Part shown: positions 24,299 through 32,980 of the stretch, piece by piece
Layout of the letters: each line of letters starts with the position of its first letter
Numbering within the stretch: the stretch's first letter is position 1
NCBI GenBank assembly: GCA_964411985.1
Contig: CAYPNF010000031.1
Span: 37,065-101,064, forward strand
Length of the DNA: 64,000 nt
Origin: CAYPNF01 sp964411985
GTDB lineage: Bacteria; Verrucomicrobiota; Verrucomicrobiia; Limisphaerales; J093
Reading direction: 5' to 3'
Program-made: the position numbers and the translations under genes
The notes under the pieces: model-generated
What the model was told of the DNA's origin: nothing
The model's database searches: none
What the model saw: the letters and a program-made list of their open reading frames with translations, nothing else

Positions 24299-25816
24299 TT
24301 AACCGGCTTTGCTTTCGTCTACGACCAGGAACCGGCTGTTACCATTGCTCCAAACTCGCAGGAGGGTGGTCTTATCTTCGGTCTTTTCGGTGAGTTTGAC
24401 CGCTTCTTCAGCGTCGCGCACCGGCTTCTTGTTGATCTCAAGGATCACATCGCCGGGTCGCAGGCCCGCTTCACCGGCTGCGGAGTCAGGTTCGACATCG
24501 GTGACCAGGGCGCCGTGCAGATTCGCGGGCACTCCCATCTGACGGCGGACTGCAGGTTCGAGATCGCCCACAGTGACCCCGTTCAAGGTACCTTCGTCGT
24601 TCTCCGCCTTGCCGTTGTTCTTGGCGAGTTTGTCGGAACCAGGAAGTTCTTTGACCGAGACTTCCAGAGTCTTGGTGGAGCCATCGCGCAGGACCTTGAC
24701 GGGAACCGTCTGTCCAGGCTTGCTCTGCGCAACCTGCAGTTTCAGGTGGCGGCTGTCCTTCACGGCTTTACCGTCATATTCCACCACCACGTCGCCATTC
24801 TTCAGTCCGGCCTTGGAGGCAGGGCTGTTGGGAGTGACATCCCCCACCAGCGCACCATTACGATCCTTGAGATCGAACTGTTTCGCCAAGCCCGGGGTGA
24901 GGTCCTGGATCAGGACTCCCAGATAGCCACGGGTCACTCTGCCATCTTTGACTAGCGATACCATCACGTTCTTGGCCAGATTCGTGGGAATCGCGAAGCC
25001 GATACCCTGGAATCCTCCATTGCGGCTGAGTATCGCGGTATTGATCCCGATCAGACGCCCCTCGGTATCCACGAGCGCGCCGCCAGAGTTTCCCGGGTTA
25101 ATGGCCGCGTCGGTCTGAATGAAGTCCTCGTAGTCCAAACCGATATTGCCACGGCCCATGGCACTGATCATGCCCATGGTTACGGTCTGGCCAATCCCAA
25201 ACGGGTTGCCGATCGCCAGAACGATATCGCCAACCTCGATCTTCTCGCTGTCCGCCAATTCCATGCAAGGAAGGTCTTTGGCATTAACCTTCACCACCGC
25301 CACATCGGTCTTGGGGTCGGTACCAATGACTTTGGCATTGAACTCCCGTCCATCCTGCAGGCTGACTTTGACTTCATCGGCGTTTTCCACCACGTGGTTG
25401 TTGGTGAGAATGTACCCGTCTTCCGTGACGATCACCCCGGATCCAGCGCCGCGCATCTTGGGGGCTCGTTCCATCTGGCCGCCACCGAAACCTTCGCCGA
25501 AGAAGCGTCGGAAGAAGGGATCGCTCATCCCCGGGGCGCCCTCAAACCCGGTTTGCTTGACCCGCGCGGTGGTGTCAATGCGCACCACGCTGGGAGCGAC
25601 TTTCTTTACGATGGGAGCATAGCTGTTGGCATACCTGGTGGTGCGATCCACCGGCTTCTGGTCAACCGTCAACTGAACCTTAGGAGCTTTCTCGGGTTCA
25701 GACTCTGCAGTTTCGGTCTTCTTACCCACCGCCATGGTGGTTACCGCGACTAGAACGGCGACCGTCCACGTGATGGCCGACAGGCGTTTCGCAACAAATC
25801 GAATGATAGGATTCAT
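24299..25816 (-). CDS. htrA: HtrA/DegQ-type periplasmic serine protease with two PDZ domains
   Basis: A 505-residue Do-family protease/chaperone. I chose the ATG at 25816 because AAGGAG lies just upstream; an ATG at 25870 would add 18 polar residues before the signal. The membrane signal is about residues 12-30. The trypsin-like domain has the full triad: H141 (TNNHVVE), D171 (KTDVAVV) and S244 (GNSGGA). The LA loop region holds FFRRFFGEGFGGG. PDZ1 starts near 285 (GYLGVLIQDLTPGLAKQFDL) and PDZ2 near 405-495 (GALVTDVEPDSAAGEAGLRP). It should degrade or refold damaged envelope proteins. Two inverted repeats in the divergent promoter region may bind its regulator. Confidence 0.95.
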   Translation of the reverse strand: MNPIIRFVAKRLSAITWTVAVLVAVTTMAVGKKTETAESEPEKAPKVQLTVDQKPVDRTTRYANSYAPIVKKVAPSVVRIDTTARVKQTGFEGAPGMSDPFFRRFFGEGFGGGQMERAPKMRGAGSGVIVTEDGYILTNNHVVENADEVKVSLQDGREFNAKVIGTDPKTDVAVVKVNAKDLPCMELADSEKIEVGDIVLAIGNPFGIGQTVTMGMISAMGRGNIGLDYEDFIQTDAAINPGNSGGALVDTEGRLIGINTAILSRNGGFQGIGFAIPTNLAKNVMVSLVKDGRVTRGYLGVLIQDLTPGLAKQFDLKDRNGALVGDVTPNSPASKAGLKNGDVVVEYDGKAVKDSRHLKLQVAQSKPGQTVPVKVLRDGSTKTLEVSVKELPGSDKLAKNNGKAENDEGTLNGVTVGDLEPAVRRQMGVPANLHGALVTDVEPDSAAGEAGLRPGDVILEINKKPVRDAEEAVKLTEKTEDKTTLLRVWSNGNSRFLVVDESKAG

Positions 25817-25889
25817 ATCTCCTTTTTCCTTTCTTTGACTCTTGTTGTCCAAATTCATGTTCTCGTTCACGGGGACAACCTAGCACCCC

Positions 25890-25903
25890 GATCTGAACAG
25901 ATC
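25890..25903. promoter_or_regulatory. 6-bp inverted repeat upstream of htrA
   Basis: GATCTG-AA-CAGATC, a perfect dyad 74-87 bases upstream of the htrA start and about 190 bases before the beta-helix gene. No T-tract follows. It may be an operator. Confidence 0.3.
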
Positions 25904-25913
25904 CTTGCTGGAA

Positions 25914-25931
25914 CATTACATGTGTGTAATG
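25914..25931. promoter_or_regulatory. Second inverted repeat in the htrA/beta-helix intergenic region
   Basis: CATTAC, six bases, GTAATG: a perfect dyad 10 bases from the previous one. The spacing and AT-rich arms fit a regulator site for the divergent pair. Confidence 0.3.
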
Positions 25932-26089
25932 AACCAGAACGGGACTTGCCCATCTCCGCTGGAGGAGTCCGGGCTTTGGAGCTCGCCGCTTCTTGGCGAC
26001 AGCGCCTCCTTGGGAACAACCCTCGAGCCGACAAACCCTGGTTGCACGACATGGGTGAAACCCGCATAATCGAGCGAACGCGCTACATT

Positions 26090-28063
26090 ATGAGACACGC
26101 TCACTTGCTCGTCCTGCTCTTGGCAATGGCTTTGCCGGGGAAAACGGCCGAACTCTTCGTTGGCCCCAAAGGAAAAGATACCAACCCTGGGACGAAATCC
26201 AAACCACTGGCCTCGCTGGAGGCCGCACGCAACCGTTTGCGCGCGTTCGGAATGGGCAAACACACCATTACCCTGCTTTCGGGAGACCACTATCGGTCGG
26301 CTTCCTTCGTTCTGGGGCGCGAGGACTCCGGTCTGACGGTCCGAGGGGAGCCTGGGGCTGTGCTCCTCGGTGGGCAGGTTGTGTCCGGGTGGACGCTCTC
26401 CAAGGATTCGCGCGTCCCGGAGACATCTCGGGGAACGGTCGTCGAAGCGAGGTTGAATGGAGACCTTGGCAACCTGGTACGCCGCGGGTTTGGCATCCAT
26501 CCATCCCCTGCTCCGCCGGAACTGTTTGTGCGCTTGACTCCGCAAACCCTCGCTCGCTGGCCCAACAACGAGCAATGGAGCACGATGGTTTCGGGGGCCG
26601 AAGGCAGATTCGGCGTGAAGATCGAACCCGAGCGACTGGCGCGGTGGTCGAAGGCGGCTGATCTTTGGGTGCACGGTTATTGGACCTACGATTGGGCTGA
26701 CACCTACGAGGAAGTGACTTCGATCAACCTCGCCGCGCAGACCCTGTCCACGGCCCCGCCTCATGGGGTCTATGGCTACAAGCCGGGCAAGCGCTTCTAT
26801 GCGCTCAACCTGCTCGAGGAACTGGATACTCCGGGTGAATACTGGATCGACCGGAAGGGCGGTATCCTCTATGCGTGGCTTCCGGCCCGGAGCGAGACGA
26901 TTCTCTCGATGCTCCAGACTCCTTTGATCCAGCTCGAGGGAGCGCAGAGCATCCAACTCGAACGGCTGACCTTGGCCTGTTCGCGCGGAGAAGGCATCGT
27001 CATCCGGGGAGGCAGCCATGTGACGGTTGCCGGATGCACGTTGCGCGGCTTGGGCACGACCGGCATTGATGTTCAAGGCGGGCAGAACCACCGGATTATG
27101 AGCTGCGACCTCTTTGATTTGGGCGAAAGCGGCGTAACCGTCGCGGGCGGCGACCGCAAAACCCTGACGCCCGGTGGTCATATCGTGGAGAACTGTGATA
27201 TCCACCATTACAGCCGCCTTTGCCGCACCTACCGCCCGGCCGTTGGAATCCAGGGTGTTGGCAACAAGGCACTCCACAACCGTCTCCACGACGCGCCACA
27301 TAACGCCATCCTCATGGGCGGAAACGACCACGAAGTGGCTTTCAATGAGATCTATCGGGTCTGCACCCAAACCGGAGACGCGGGCGCGGTCTACATGGGG
27401 CGCAACTTGACCATGCGCGGCACGGTGATTAAGCACAATTACTTCCACGACATCGGGCCCACGCTGACCACCAAGGACGGGTTTGTGGATGTGATGGCGG
27501 TTTACCTCGACGACTGTTTCTGCGGCACCTCGATTCTCGGCAACATCTTCGAGCGGGCGGGCCGCGCAGCCATGATCGGAGGCGGACGCGACAACAAAAT
27601 CGCTAACAACCTCTTCCTCGACTGCAATCCGGCCATTCACGTCGACGCCCGTGGCATGGGCTGGGCCAGCTTCTGGTTTGATGGGCGCGATGCGTTCCTG
27701 ATGGACGGTTTGAAGGAGGTGCCCTATCAACAAGCTCCTTACTCCACCCGGTACCCGCACTTGGCCAACGTCTTGGAGGACGAACCGGCCAAGGCCAAGT
27801 ACAACCAGATCGTCAACAACGTGATTATAGGCAAAGGCAAAAGCATCGACTGGTTGGATGGCTTAAGCGAGAAGACGGTCGAGACCTCCGGCAACCGGTC
27901 TGTCAAAGAGCCCAGCGAAGTTTCCCTCGACCGCAAAAAGTACTCGGTGAAGGTGGAAGGCTTTCCGACGATCCCGTTTGATAGCATCGGACTGGTGAAA
28001 GATCGGTATCGAAAAGGGCGTTTCCCTCTCTCCGCAGCCTCGGACCGGCCTGGCAACAAGTGA
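26090..28063 (+). CDS. Secreted right-handed parallel beta-helix protein
   Basis: A 657-residue secreted protein. The open frame reaches back to 25835, but the ATG at 26090 starts a good signal peptide (MRHAHLLVLLLAMALPG, cut near KTA-EL). The N-terminus ELFVGPKGKDTNPGTKSKPLASLEAARNRL is the usual entry to pectate-lyase-like helices. From about 290 to 520 come repeated PbH1-type coils: IVIRGGSHVTVAGCTLRGLG, HRIMSCDLFDLGESGVTVAGG, NKALHNRLHDAPHNAILMGG and HEVAFNEIYRVC. Related proteins are polysaccharide lyases, epimerases or glycosidases acting on plant or algal glycans. No specific family motif decides the activity. A 614-codon antisense frame across this gene is a shadow. Confidence 0.85.
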   Translation: MRHAHLLVLLLAMALPGKTAELFVGPKGKDTNPGTKSKPLASLEAARNRLRAFGMGKHTITLLSGDHYRSASFVLGREDSGLTVRGEPGAVLLGGQVVSGWTLSKDSRVPETSRGTVVEARLNGDLGNLVRRGFGIHPSPAPPELFVRLTPQTLARWPNNEQWSTMVSGAEGRFGVKIEPERLARWSKAADLWVHGYWTYDWADTYEEVTSINLAAQTLSTAPPHGVYGYKPGKRFYALNLLEELDTPGEYWIDRKGGILYAWLPARSETILSMLQTPLIQLEGAQSIQLERLTLACSRGEGIVIRGGSHVTVAGCTLRGLGTTGIDVQGGQNHRIMSCDLFDLGESGVTVAGGDRKTLTPGGHIVENCDIHHYSRLCRTYRPAVGIQGVGNKALHNRLHDAPHNAILMGGNDHEVAFNEIYRVCTQTGDAGAVYMGRNLTMRGTVIKHNYFHDIGPTLTTKDGFVDVMAVYLDDCFCGTSILGNIFERAGRAAMIGGGRDNKIANNLFLDCNPAIHVDARGMGWASFWFDGRDAFLMDGLKEVPYQQAPYSTRYPHLANVLEDEPAKAKYNQIVNNVIIGKGKSIDWLDGLSEKTVETSGNRSVKEPSEVSLDRKKYSVKVEGFPTIPFDSIGLVKDRYRKGRFPLSAASDRPGNK

Positions 28064-28099
28064 GATCGTGAAGGCGGCGCCAAGAACGGACAAAACGTG

Positions 28100-28813
28100 A
28101 TGCGCATTACGACGTTGGGAGACCGGGCACTGGTGGTCGAGCTGGGAAGCCAGGCGGACGAACCAACGCATTATCACGTCCAGGCAGCCTTTCGTCTCCT
28201 GGAGTCCCCACCCCTTCCTGCCGTGACTGAGGTGGTTCCGGCCTACACCACCTTGACTCTGTACTACGATCCAGTCGTATTGGCCAAGGCCGAGCGTTCT
28301 CAGGAGAGTCGGGATCCTACTGAATCCCTGATCCGTCAGATTCTCGAACGCCTGCAGACACTTCCTTCGCGAGTGGAGCCGATCCCTGGAGCGATTCGCG
28401 AGATCCCGGTGTGCTATGGCGGCGAATTTGGGCCCGACCTGGAAAGTGTGGCTCGGGAAAAGGGGCTTACACCTGCCCAAGTGATCGAGGCCCATTCCAG
28501 TGTCATTTACCTGGTGCACATGATTGGCTTCGCCCCGGGCTTCCCTTACCTGGGCGGTTTGCCAGAATGCCTGGCGTTACCGCGAAGGACATCGCCGCGC
28601 ACGGCGGTTTTCCCAGGCTCCGTGGGCATTTCGAACCGGAACTCCTGCATTTATCCAAGCGCTACGCCGGGCGGGTGGCATCTCCTGGGGCGAACGCCGT
28701 TGAGGCTCTTTCGGCCCGAGGCCCCCCAGCCGAGTCTCTTGCAGGCGGGTGATCGGGTGCGGTTCTACGCGATCTCGCCCGGAGAACTGCGCAACTGGAA
28801 GGAGGCAGAATGA
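28100..28813 (+). CDS. pxpB: 5-oxoprolinase subunit B (KipI family)
   Basis: A 237-residue subunit of the ATP-dependent 5-oxoprolinase PxpABC, which opens cytosolic 5-oxoproline (pyroglutamate) to glutamate. Family marks are MRITTLGDRALVVELG, VVPAYTTLTLYYDP, IPVCYGGEFGPDLESVA, YLVHMIGFAPGFPYLGGLP and GSVGISNRNSCIYPSATPGGWHLLGRTP. The ATG at 28100 is preferred over the GTG at 28097. It opens a six-gene operon, and its stop overlaps the pxpC start in ATGA. In Bacillus the homologue KipI inhibits a sporulation kinase, but the neighbours here support the metabolic role. Confidence 0.95.
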   Translation: MRITTLGDRALVVELGSQADEPTHYHVQAAFRLLESPPLPAVTEVVPAYTTLTLYYDPVVLAKAERSQESRDPTESLIRQILERLQTLPSRVEPIPGAIREIPVCYGGEFGPDLESVAREKGLTPAQVIEAHSSVIYLVHMIGFAPGFPYLGGLPECLALPRRTSPRTAVFPGSVGISNRNSCIYPSATPGGWHLLGRTPLRLFRPEAPQPSLLQAGDRVRFYAISPGELRNWKEAE

Positions 28814-29802
28814 GCCTGACGGTGCTCAAGGGTGGTCTAATGACCACCATTCAGGACCTCGGCCGCCCCGGTTTCCAACGTCAGGGCGTGGTGGTGGGAG
28901 GCGCGGTCGATGCCCTTTCCGCGCGATTGGCGAATGTGCTGGTGGGAAACCCGGAGAACGCAGCGTTATTGGAAATGGCTTTGGTAGGTCCTAACCTCTG
29001 TTTTGAATCGGAAACCATGATGGCGTGGTGTGGAGCAGGGTTTGAACCTCATCGAGCTGGGACGTCCCTTCCTGCGAACCGACCCGTCCTGGTACGAGAA
29101 GGCGAAGCTATTTCCTTCGGTGCGGCACGGTCTGGGACACGCGCATGGCTCGCGGTCGCGGGTGGGATCGAGGTGCCCGTGGTTTTGGGCAGCCGCAGCA
29201 CCTGTGTGCGATCCGGAATGGGTGGCCTGCAGGGGCGTCCGCTGACGGCAGGCGACCGACTGGAGTGGGGGCCGCCATCCTCGTGGGCGACTCAAATGGC
29301 CAAGGCGCTGCGGCTGAGTCGTTCTCGTTCCTGTGCCTGGAGTGTGCGGCCAGAGACGTTTGGCCAAGCAGCCAAGAACGGCCAGATCCGCGTCCTGCGT
29401 GGTCCGGAGTGGGATTGGTTCAGCGCGGAAGCCCAACATCGGTTCTTTGCAGAAACCTATACCGTTACCAAGGAAGCCGACCGGATGGGAGTGCGGCTCA
29501 GCGGTCCCGCCCTCGAGCTCGAGGTCCCCCGCGAAATGATCTCCAGTGGGGTAGGCCGAGGGGTGGTGCAGGTGCCGCCCAATGCTCAGCCAATCATTCT
29601 CCTGTGCGATTGCCAGACCGTGGGGGGATATCCGCGCCTGGCGGTGGTCTCCGCCGCGGACGAGGGGCGGTTGGCACAGTTGCGTCAGGGTGATCGCGTC
29701 CATTTCGAGGAAATCAGCCTGCACCAGGCCCATCAACTCCTGTTGGCACGCGAACAGGACTTCCGGCGAGTCCGCATGGATTTGTCGCATCGAACCGGAT
29801 GA
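28810..29802 (+). CDS. pxpC: 5-oxoprolinase subunit C (KipA, biotin-dependent carboxyltransferase-like)
   Basis: A 330-residue partner of PxpB. Typical segments are LKGGLMTTIQDLGRPGFQRQG, GGAVDALSARLANVLVGNPE, LEMALVGPNL, RAWLAVAGGIEVPVVLGSRS and SDRMGVRLSGP-like text (EADRMGVRLSGPALEL). The start overlaps pxpB by four bases and pxpA follows after 6 bases, so the three subunits are made together. PxpB and PxpC are thought to activate 5-oxoproline for hydrolysis by PxpA. The domain is shared with urea amidolyase but there is no biotin domain here. Confidence 0.95.
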   Translation: MSLTVLKGGLMTTIQDLGRPGFQRQGVVVGGAVDALSARLANVLVGNPENAALLEMALVGPNLCFESETMMAWCGAGFEPHRAGTSLPANRPVLVREGEAISFGAARSGTRAWLAVAGGIEVPVVLGSRSTCVRSGMGGLQGRPLTAGDRLEWGPPSSWATQMAKALRLSRSRSCAWSVRPETFGQAAKNGQIRVLRGPEWDWFSAEAQHRFFAETYTVTKEADRMGVRLSGPALELEVPREMISSGVGRGVVQVPPNAQPIILLCDCQTVGGYPRLAVVSAADEGRLAQLRQGDRVHFEEISLHQAHQLLLAREQDFRRVRMDLSHRTG

Positions 29803-29808
29803 TCGAGT

Positions 29809-30555
29809 ATGCAAAGCGTGGATTTGAACTGTGACCTGGGCGAAGGCTCTCCTGGCGAGGCGCAACTGATGCCGCTGGTGACCTCGGCGAATATTGCCTG
29901 TGGCGGCCATGCTGGCGATGAGTCTTCCATGCGCGCCTCGGTCAGGCTCGCGCTCCGACACGGAGTTGCCCTTGGCGCGCACCCGGGTTTCGCCGACCGC
30001 CTGAACTTTGGCCGGTGCGAATACTCGGTCACCGCTGAGGAGGTTCGCAGGCTCATTCTGACACAGACCCGAGCTCTGGAGGAGATGGCCCGCGAGCAGG
30101 GAGCGTCCCTGCAGCACATGAAGCCACATGGGGCGCTCTACAATCAGGCGGCACGGGATCCCGTCTTGGCAGCTGCGGTAGTGGACGCAATGATGGAGCT
30201 GGGCGGCGGTCTCGCTCTCTTTGCTCCCGCAGGCAGCATTCTCCTGTCGACTGCGCGTGAACGGGGCTTGCGGACTGCGAGTGAGGTGTTTGCCGACCGC
30301 ACGTATCAGGCGGATGGTTCCTTGACCAGCCGGTCCCGGCCTGATGCGCTCATCACCGACGAGCAGGTGGCAGTGGCTCAGGTGCTGCGCATGGTGCGGG
30401 AAGGAAAGGTCCGTTCGACCGATGGAACCGATGTTACTGTGCAAGCTGATACGATCTGTGTGCACGGTGACGGCGATCACGCGATCGCCCTGGTGCGGGC
30501 TATACGTCAGGAGTTCACCCTAACCGGAGTGACCTTGAGAGGACTGCCATCATGA
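29809..30555 (+). CDS. pxpA: 5-oxoprolinase subunit A (LamB/YcsF family)
   Basis: A 248-residue LamB/YcsF protein, the third subunit of 5-oxoprolinase. The start MQSVDLNCDLGEGSPGEAQLM and the block SANIACGGHAGDESSMRASV are diagnostic, as are GAHPGFADRLNFGR, QHMKPHGALYNQ and EVFADRTYQADGSLTSR. It ends with the expected ICVHGDGDHAIALVRAIR. It lies 6 bases after pxpC and overlaps the DUF969 gene by four bases, so it is in the middle of the coupled operon. Confidence 0.96.
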   Translation: MQSVDLNCDLGEGSPGEAQLMPLVTSANIACGGHAGDESSMRASVRLALRHGVALGAHPGFADRLNFGRCEYSVTAEEVRRLILTQTRALEEMAREQGASLQHMKPHGALYNQAARDPVLAAAVVDAMMELGGGLALFAPAGSILLSTARERGLRTASEVFADRTYQADGSLTSRSRPDALITDEQVAVAQVLRMVREGKVRSTDGTDVTVQADTICVHGDGDHAIALVRAIRQEFTLTGVTLRGLPS

Positions 30556-31244
30556 TCAAGTTGATCGGCATTATCATCGTGGCGGTAGGCTTTGCTCTGC
30601 GGGCCAACCTCCTGGTGGTTGTGATGGCCGCGGGATTGGCAACCGGCCTGGTCTCGGGCATGTCACTCCACGAGCTGTTGGAGGAGTTTGGACGGCTTTT
30701 CGTCGAGAACCGTTACATGACGCTGCCGGTCCTGCTGATGGTGCCGGTGATTGGCCTACTGGAGCGTTATGGCCTGCGTGAGCGGGCTCGAACGCTCATC
30801 GGTCGTTTTCAAGGTGCGAGCGCGGGCCGGGTACTGCTCTTCTACACGGCAGTGAGGCAGATTTCCATCGCGCTGGGGATCAACATTGGTGGACACGCCG
30901 GAGCGGTGCGCCCTCTGGTGGCCCCCATGGCGGAGGCGGCGGCGCAAGCCCGGCACGGTTCGTTGCCGGAAGCCAACAAAGAGGCCATTCGAGCGCATGC
31001 AGCTGCGGCGGAGAATATCGGAAACTTCTTTGGGGAAGACATTTTCATCGCCGTCGGGGCTATTCTGCTGATGAAGGGCTTCTTCGATGCGCAAGGGATG
31101 GAAGTGGGGATTTGGGCGATGGCGCTCTGGAGCTGTCCGACGGCGGTGGTCGCGTTCGCGGCCATGGGATGGCGGAGCCGAGCACTGGATAGGCGGCTGG
31201 CCCGGCGTTCTACCCTGAATGCCAAGGAGGAGCAAAGCCGATGA
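30552..31244 (+). CDS. DUF969 membrane protein (putative pyroglutamate permease subunit)
   Basis: A 230-residue polytopic membrane protein with about five hydrophobic segments. The motifs ENRYMTLPVLLMVPVIGLLERYGLRE and NIGNFFGEDIFIAVGAILLMKGFF are typical of DUF969. DUF969 and DUF979 genes nearly always occur together and beside pxp/pcp genes, so the pair is predicted to be a transporter for 5-oxoproline or pyroglutamyl peptides. That function is inferred from context. Starts and stops overlap by four bases with both neighbours. Confidence 0.88.
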   Translation: MIKLIGIIIVAVGFALRANLLVVVMAAGLATGLVSGMSLHELLEEFGRLFVENRYMTLPVLLMVPVIGLLERYGLRERARTLIGRFQGASAGRVLLFYTAVRQISIALGINIGGHAGAVRPLVAPMAEAAAQARHGSLPEANKEAIRAHAAAAENIGNFFGEDIFIAVGAILLMKGFFDAQGMEVGIWAMALWSCPTAVVAFAAMGWRSRALDRRLARRSTLNAKEEQSR

Positions 31245-32203
31245 GTGTGCTGTCCATTCAGGCGTTCTACATATTGGCAGGCCTGGTGCTGGCCTCTGTC
31301 GCCGCCCGTTCCCTGGCGAACCAAAACCACCCTCGGCGCTGGGGCACCGCTGGGTTCTGGGGGCTGTTGGCGGTCATTTTCCTCTTTGGAAAGTACCTCC
31401 CCCCGGTCCTTGTGGGTTGGATGATGCTGGTCATGGTAGGACTCGCAGCGGCAAAGCAGGTGGGAACAGCCGTGGAGCCTGAGGTCTCCGAAATCGAGAG
31501 GGAGTCGTCAGCACAACGGCTGGAGAACAAGCTCTTCCTGCCAGCCCTGCTGATCCCCGCTACCGCTATTCTGGGCACACTGGCTCTCGACCGGATTCAC
31601 TGGGGCGGGACCTGGCTGCTCGACCACAAACAGCCGACTCTGGCCGCTCTGGGGCTGGGAGGCTTGGTAGCCTTGACCGCAGCTATGCGCGTCACGCGCA
31701 GCAGCGTCGCCGTGCCATTGCGGGAAGGAGGGCGGCTTCTCCACGCGATTGGCTGGGCTCTCCTCCTTCCACAACTTCTGGCTGCGCTCGGCGGCGTATT
31801 CTCGAAGGCAGGAGTCGGCGTGGTGGTGGCGGATCTGGTCGGAAGCGTTTTTCCCACCCACATTCCGTCCGTAGCGGTAACGGTCTACTGCCTGGGCATG
31901 GCCGCCTTTACCATGTGCATGGGCAACGCCTTCGCTGCTTTCCCGGTGATCACGTTGGGGATTGGCCTGCCCTTGATCGTGCAGAAACACGGCGGCAACC
32001 CGGCGATCATGGCTGCGCTGGGAATGTTGTCTGGTTACTGCGGCACCTTGCTCACCCCGATGGCGGCCAACTTCAACATCGTGCCAACCATGTTGCTGGA
32101 CATTCGAGACCAGAATGCCGTGATCAAGGCGCAGGCACCACTCGCGGCGGTTATCCTGCTGGCGAACATCCTCCTCATGAATCTCTGCGTATTCCGTTTC
32201 TGA
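31241..32203 (+). CDS. DUF979 membrane protein (putative pyroglutamate permease subunit)
   Basis: A 320-residue polytopic membrane protein with about eight hydrophobic segments. Typical stretches are IQAFYILAGLVLASVAARSL, GKYLPPVLVGWMMLVMVGLA, FTMCMGNAFAAFPVITLGIG and ALGMLSGYCGTLLTPMAANF. It is the fixed partner of DUF969. The start overlaps the DUF969 gene by four bases and the stop shares one base with the pcp start (TGATG), so the whole run is translated as one coupled unit. Confidence 0.88.
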   Translation: MSVLSIQAFYILAGLVLASVAARSLANQNHPRRWGTAGFWGLLAVIFLFGKYLPPVLVGWMMLVMVGLAAAKQVGTAVEPEVSEIERESSAQRLENKLFLPALLIPATAILGTLALDRIHWGGTWLLDHKQPTLAALGLGGLVALTAAMRVTRSSVAVPLREGGRLLHAIGWALLLPQLLAALGGVFSKAGVGVVVADLVGSVFPTHIPSVAVTVYCLGMAAFTMCMGNAFAAFPVITLGIGLPLIVQKHGGNPAIMAALGMLSGYCGTLLTPMAANFNIVPTMLLDIRDQNAVIKAQAPLAAVILLANILLMNLCVFRF

Positions 32204-32838
32204 TGAAGACTGTGCTTCTCACCGGCTTTGAGCCTTTTGGGGATGTATCGAGCAATCCTTCTGAGGCAGTCGCACGGCAACTGAATGGTACGGTGATCGC
32301 TGGGCACACTGTGCACGGAGCGGTTCTGCCATGCGTCTTCGGGAAAGCCACCCTTTGCCTCAAGCACTTGATTCGGGTTCATCGCCCCACCTTGGTGATT
32401 TGCCTGGGCGTTGCGGTCGGTCGCGCGGCCATCACTCCGGAACGAGTGGCTATCAACCTTGCCGACGCACGCATTCCTGACAACGAAGGCCAACAACCTG
32501 TGGACCGTCCTGTCGTTCGTGGCGGCCCGACCGCGTATTGGAGCACCCTCCCCATCAAGGCCATCGCAAAGGCTCTGCGATCCCACGGAATCCCCGCCGA
32601 GCTTTCACAGACTGCGGGTACCTTCGTGTGCAACCACGTCTTCTATGGGCTCATGCACCATCTGGCTGGCGGTCGGCTCCGAGCCCGAGGTGGCTTTATC
32701 CACTTGCCAGCCGAGGGCGTTTCGGATGCCCGCCAACCAGGGCTCCCCTTGGAAACCATGGCGCAAGGGATCCGGCTTGCTATCGAGACCTCGCTCACAA
32801 TCCGGCAAGATCTCCGGGAAATGGGAGGTGCGCTGTAG
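32203..32838 (+). CDS. pcp: Pyroglutamyl-peptidase I
   Basis: A 211-residue cysteine peptidase that removes N-terminal pyroglutamate from peptides. The open frame continues upstream, but the ATG at 32203 gives the standard start MKTVLLTGFEPFGDVSSNPS. The catalytic triad is visible: E80 (AITPERVAINLADARIPDN), C143 (TAGTFVCNHVFYGLMH) and H167 (GGFIHLPA). It is the last gene of the operon: Pcp releases pyroglutamate in the cytosol and PxpABC converts it to glutamate. No signal peptide, in line with a cytosolic enzyme. Confidence 0.96.
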   Translation: MKTVLLTGFEPFGDVSSNPSEAVARQLNGTVIAGHTVHGAVLPCVFGKATLCLKHLIRVHRPTLVICLGVAVGRAAITPERVAINLADARIPDNEGQQPVDRPVVRGGPTAYWSTLPIKAIAKALRSHGIPAELSQTAGTFVCNHVFYGLMHHLAGGRLRARGGFIHLPAEGVSDARQPGLPLETMAQGIRLAIETSLTIRQDLREMGGAL

Positions 32839-32980
32839 TCTCTTTTCTTACGGAGACCAGCCAGGCCACCCAGGTGGTAAATGCCAAAGACACGATCTTT
32901 ATTGTCAGGATTTGCGGCTCTGGTACGTTCAAAGCACTAAGCACTGACCGACGAAGTTGCGGGCGGTGTGTAGTTACCTG

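Noticed and set aside
25916..27760. 614-codon minus-strand frame
   Set aside because: It lies antisense to the beta-helix gene, whose signal peptide and repeats are clear; the frame is a high-GC shadow.
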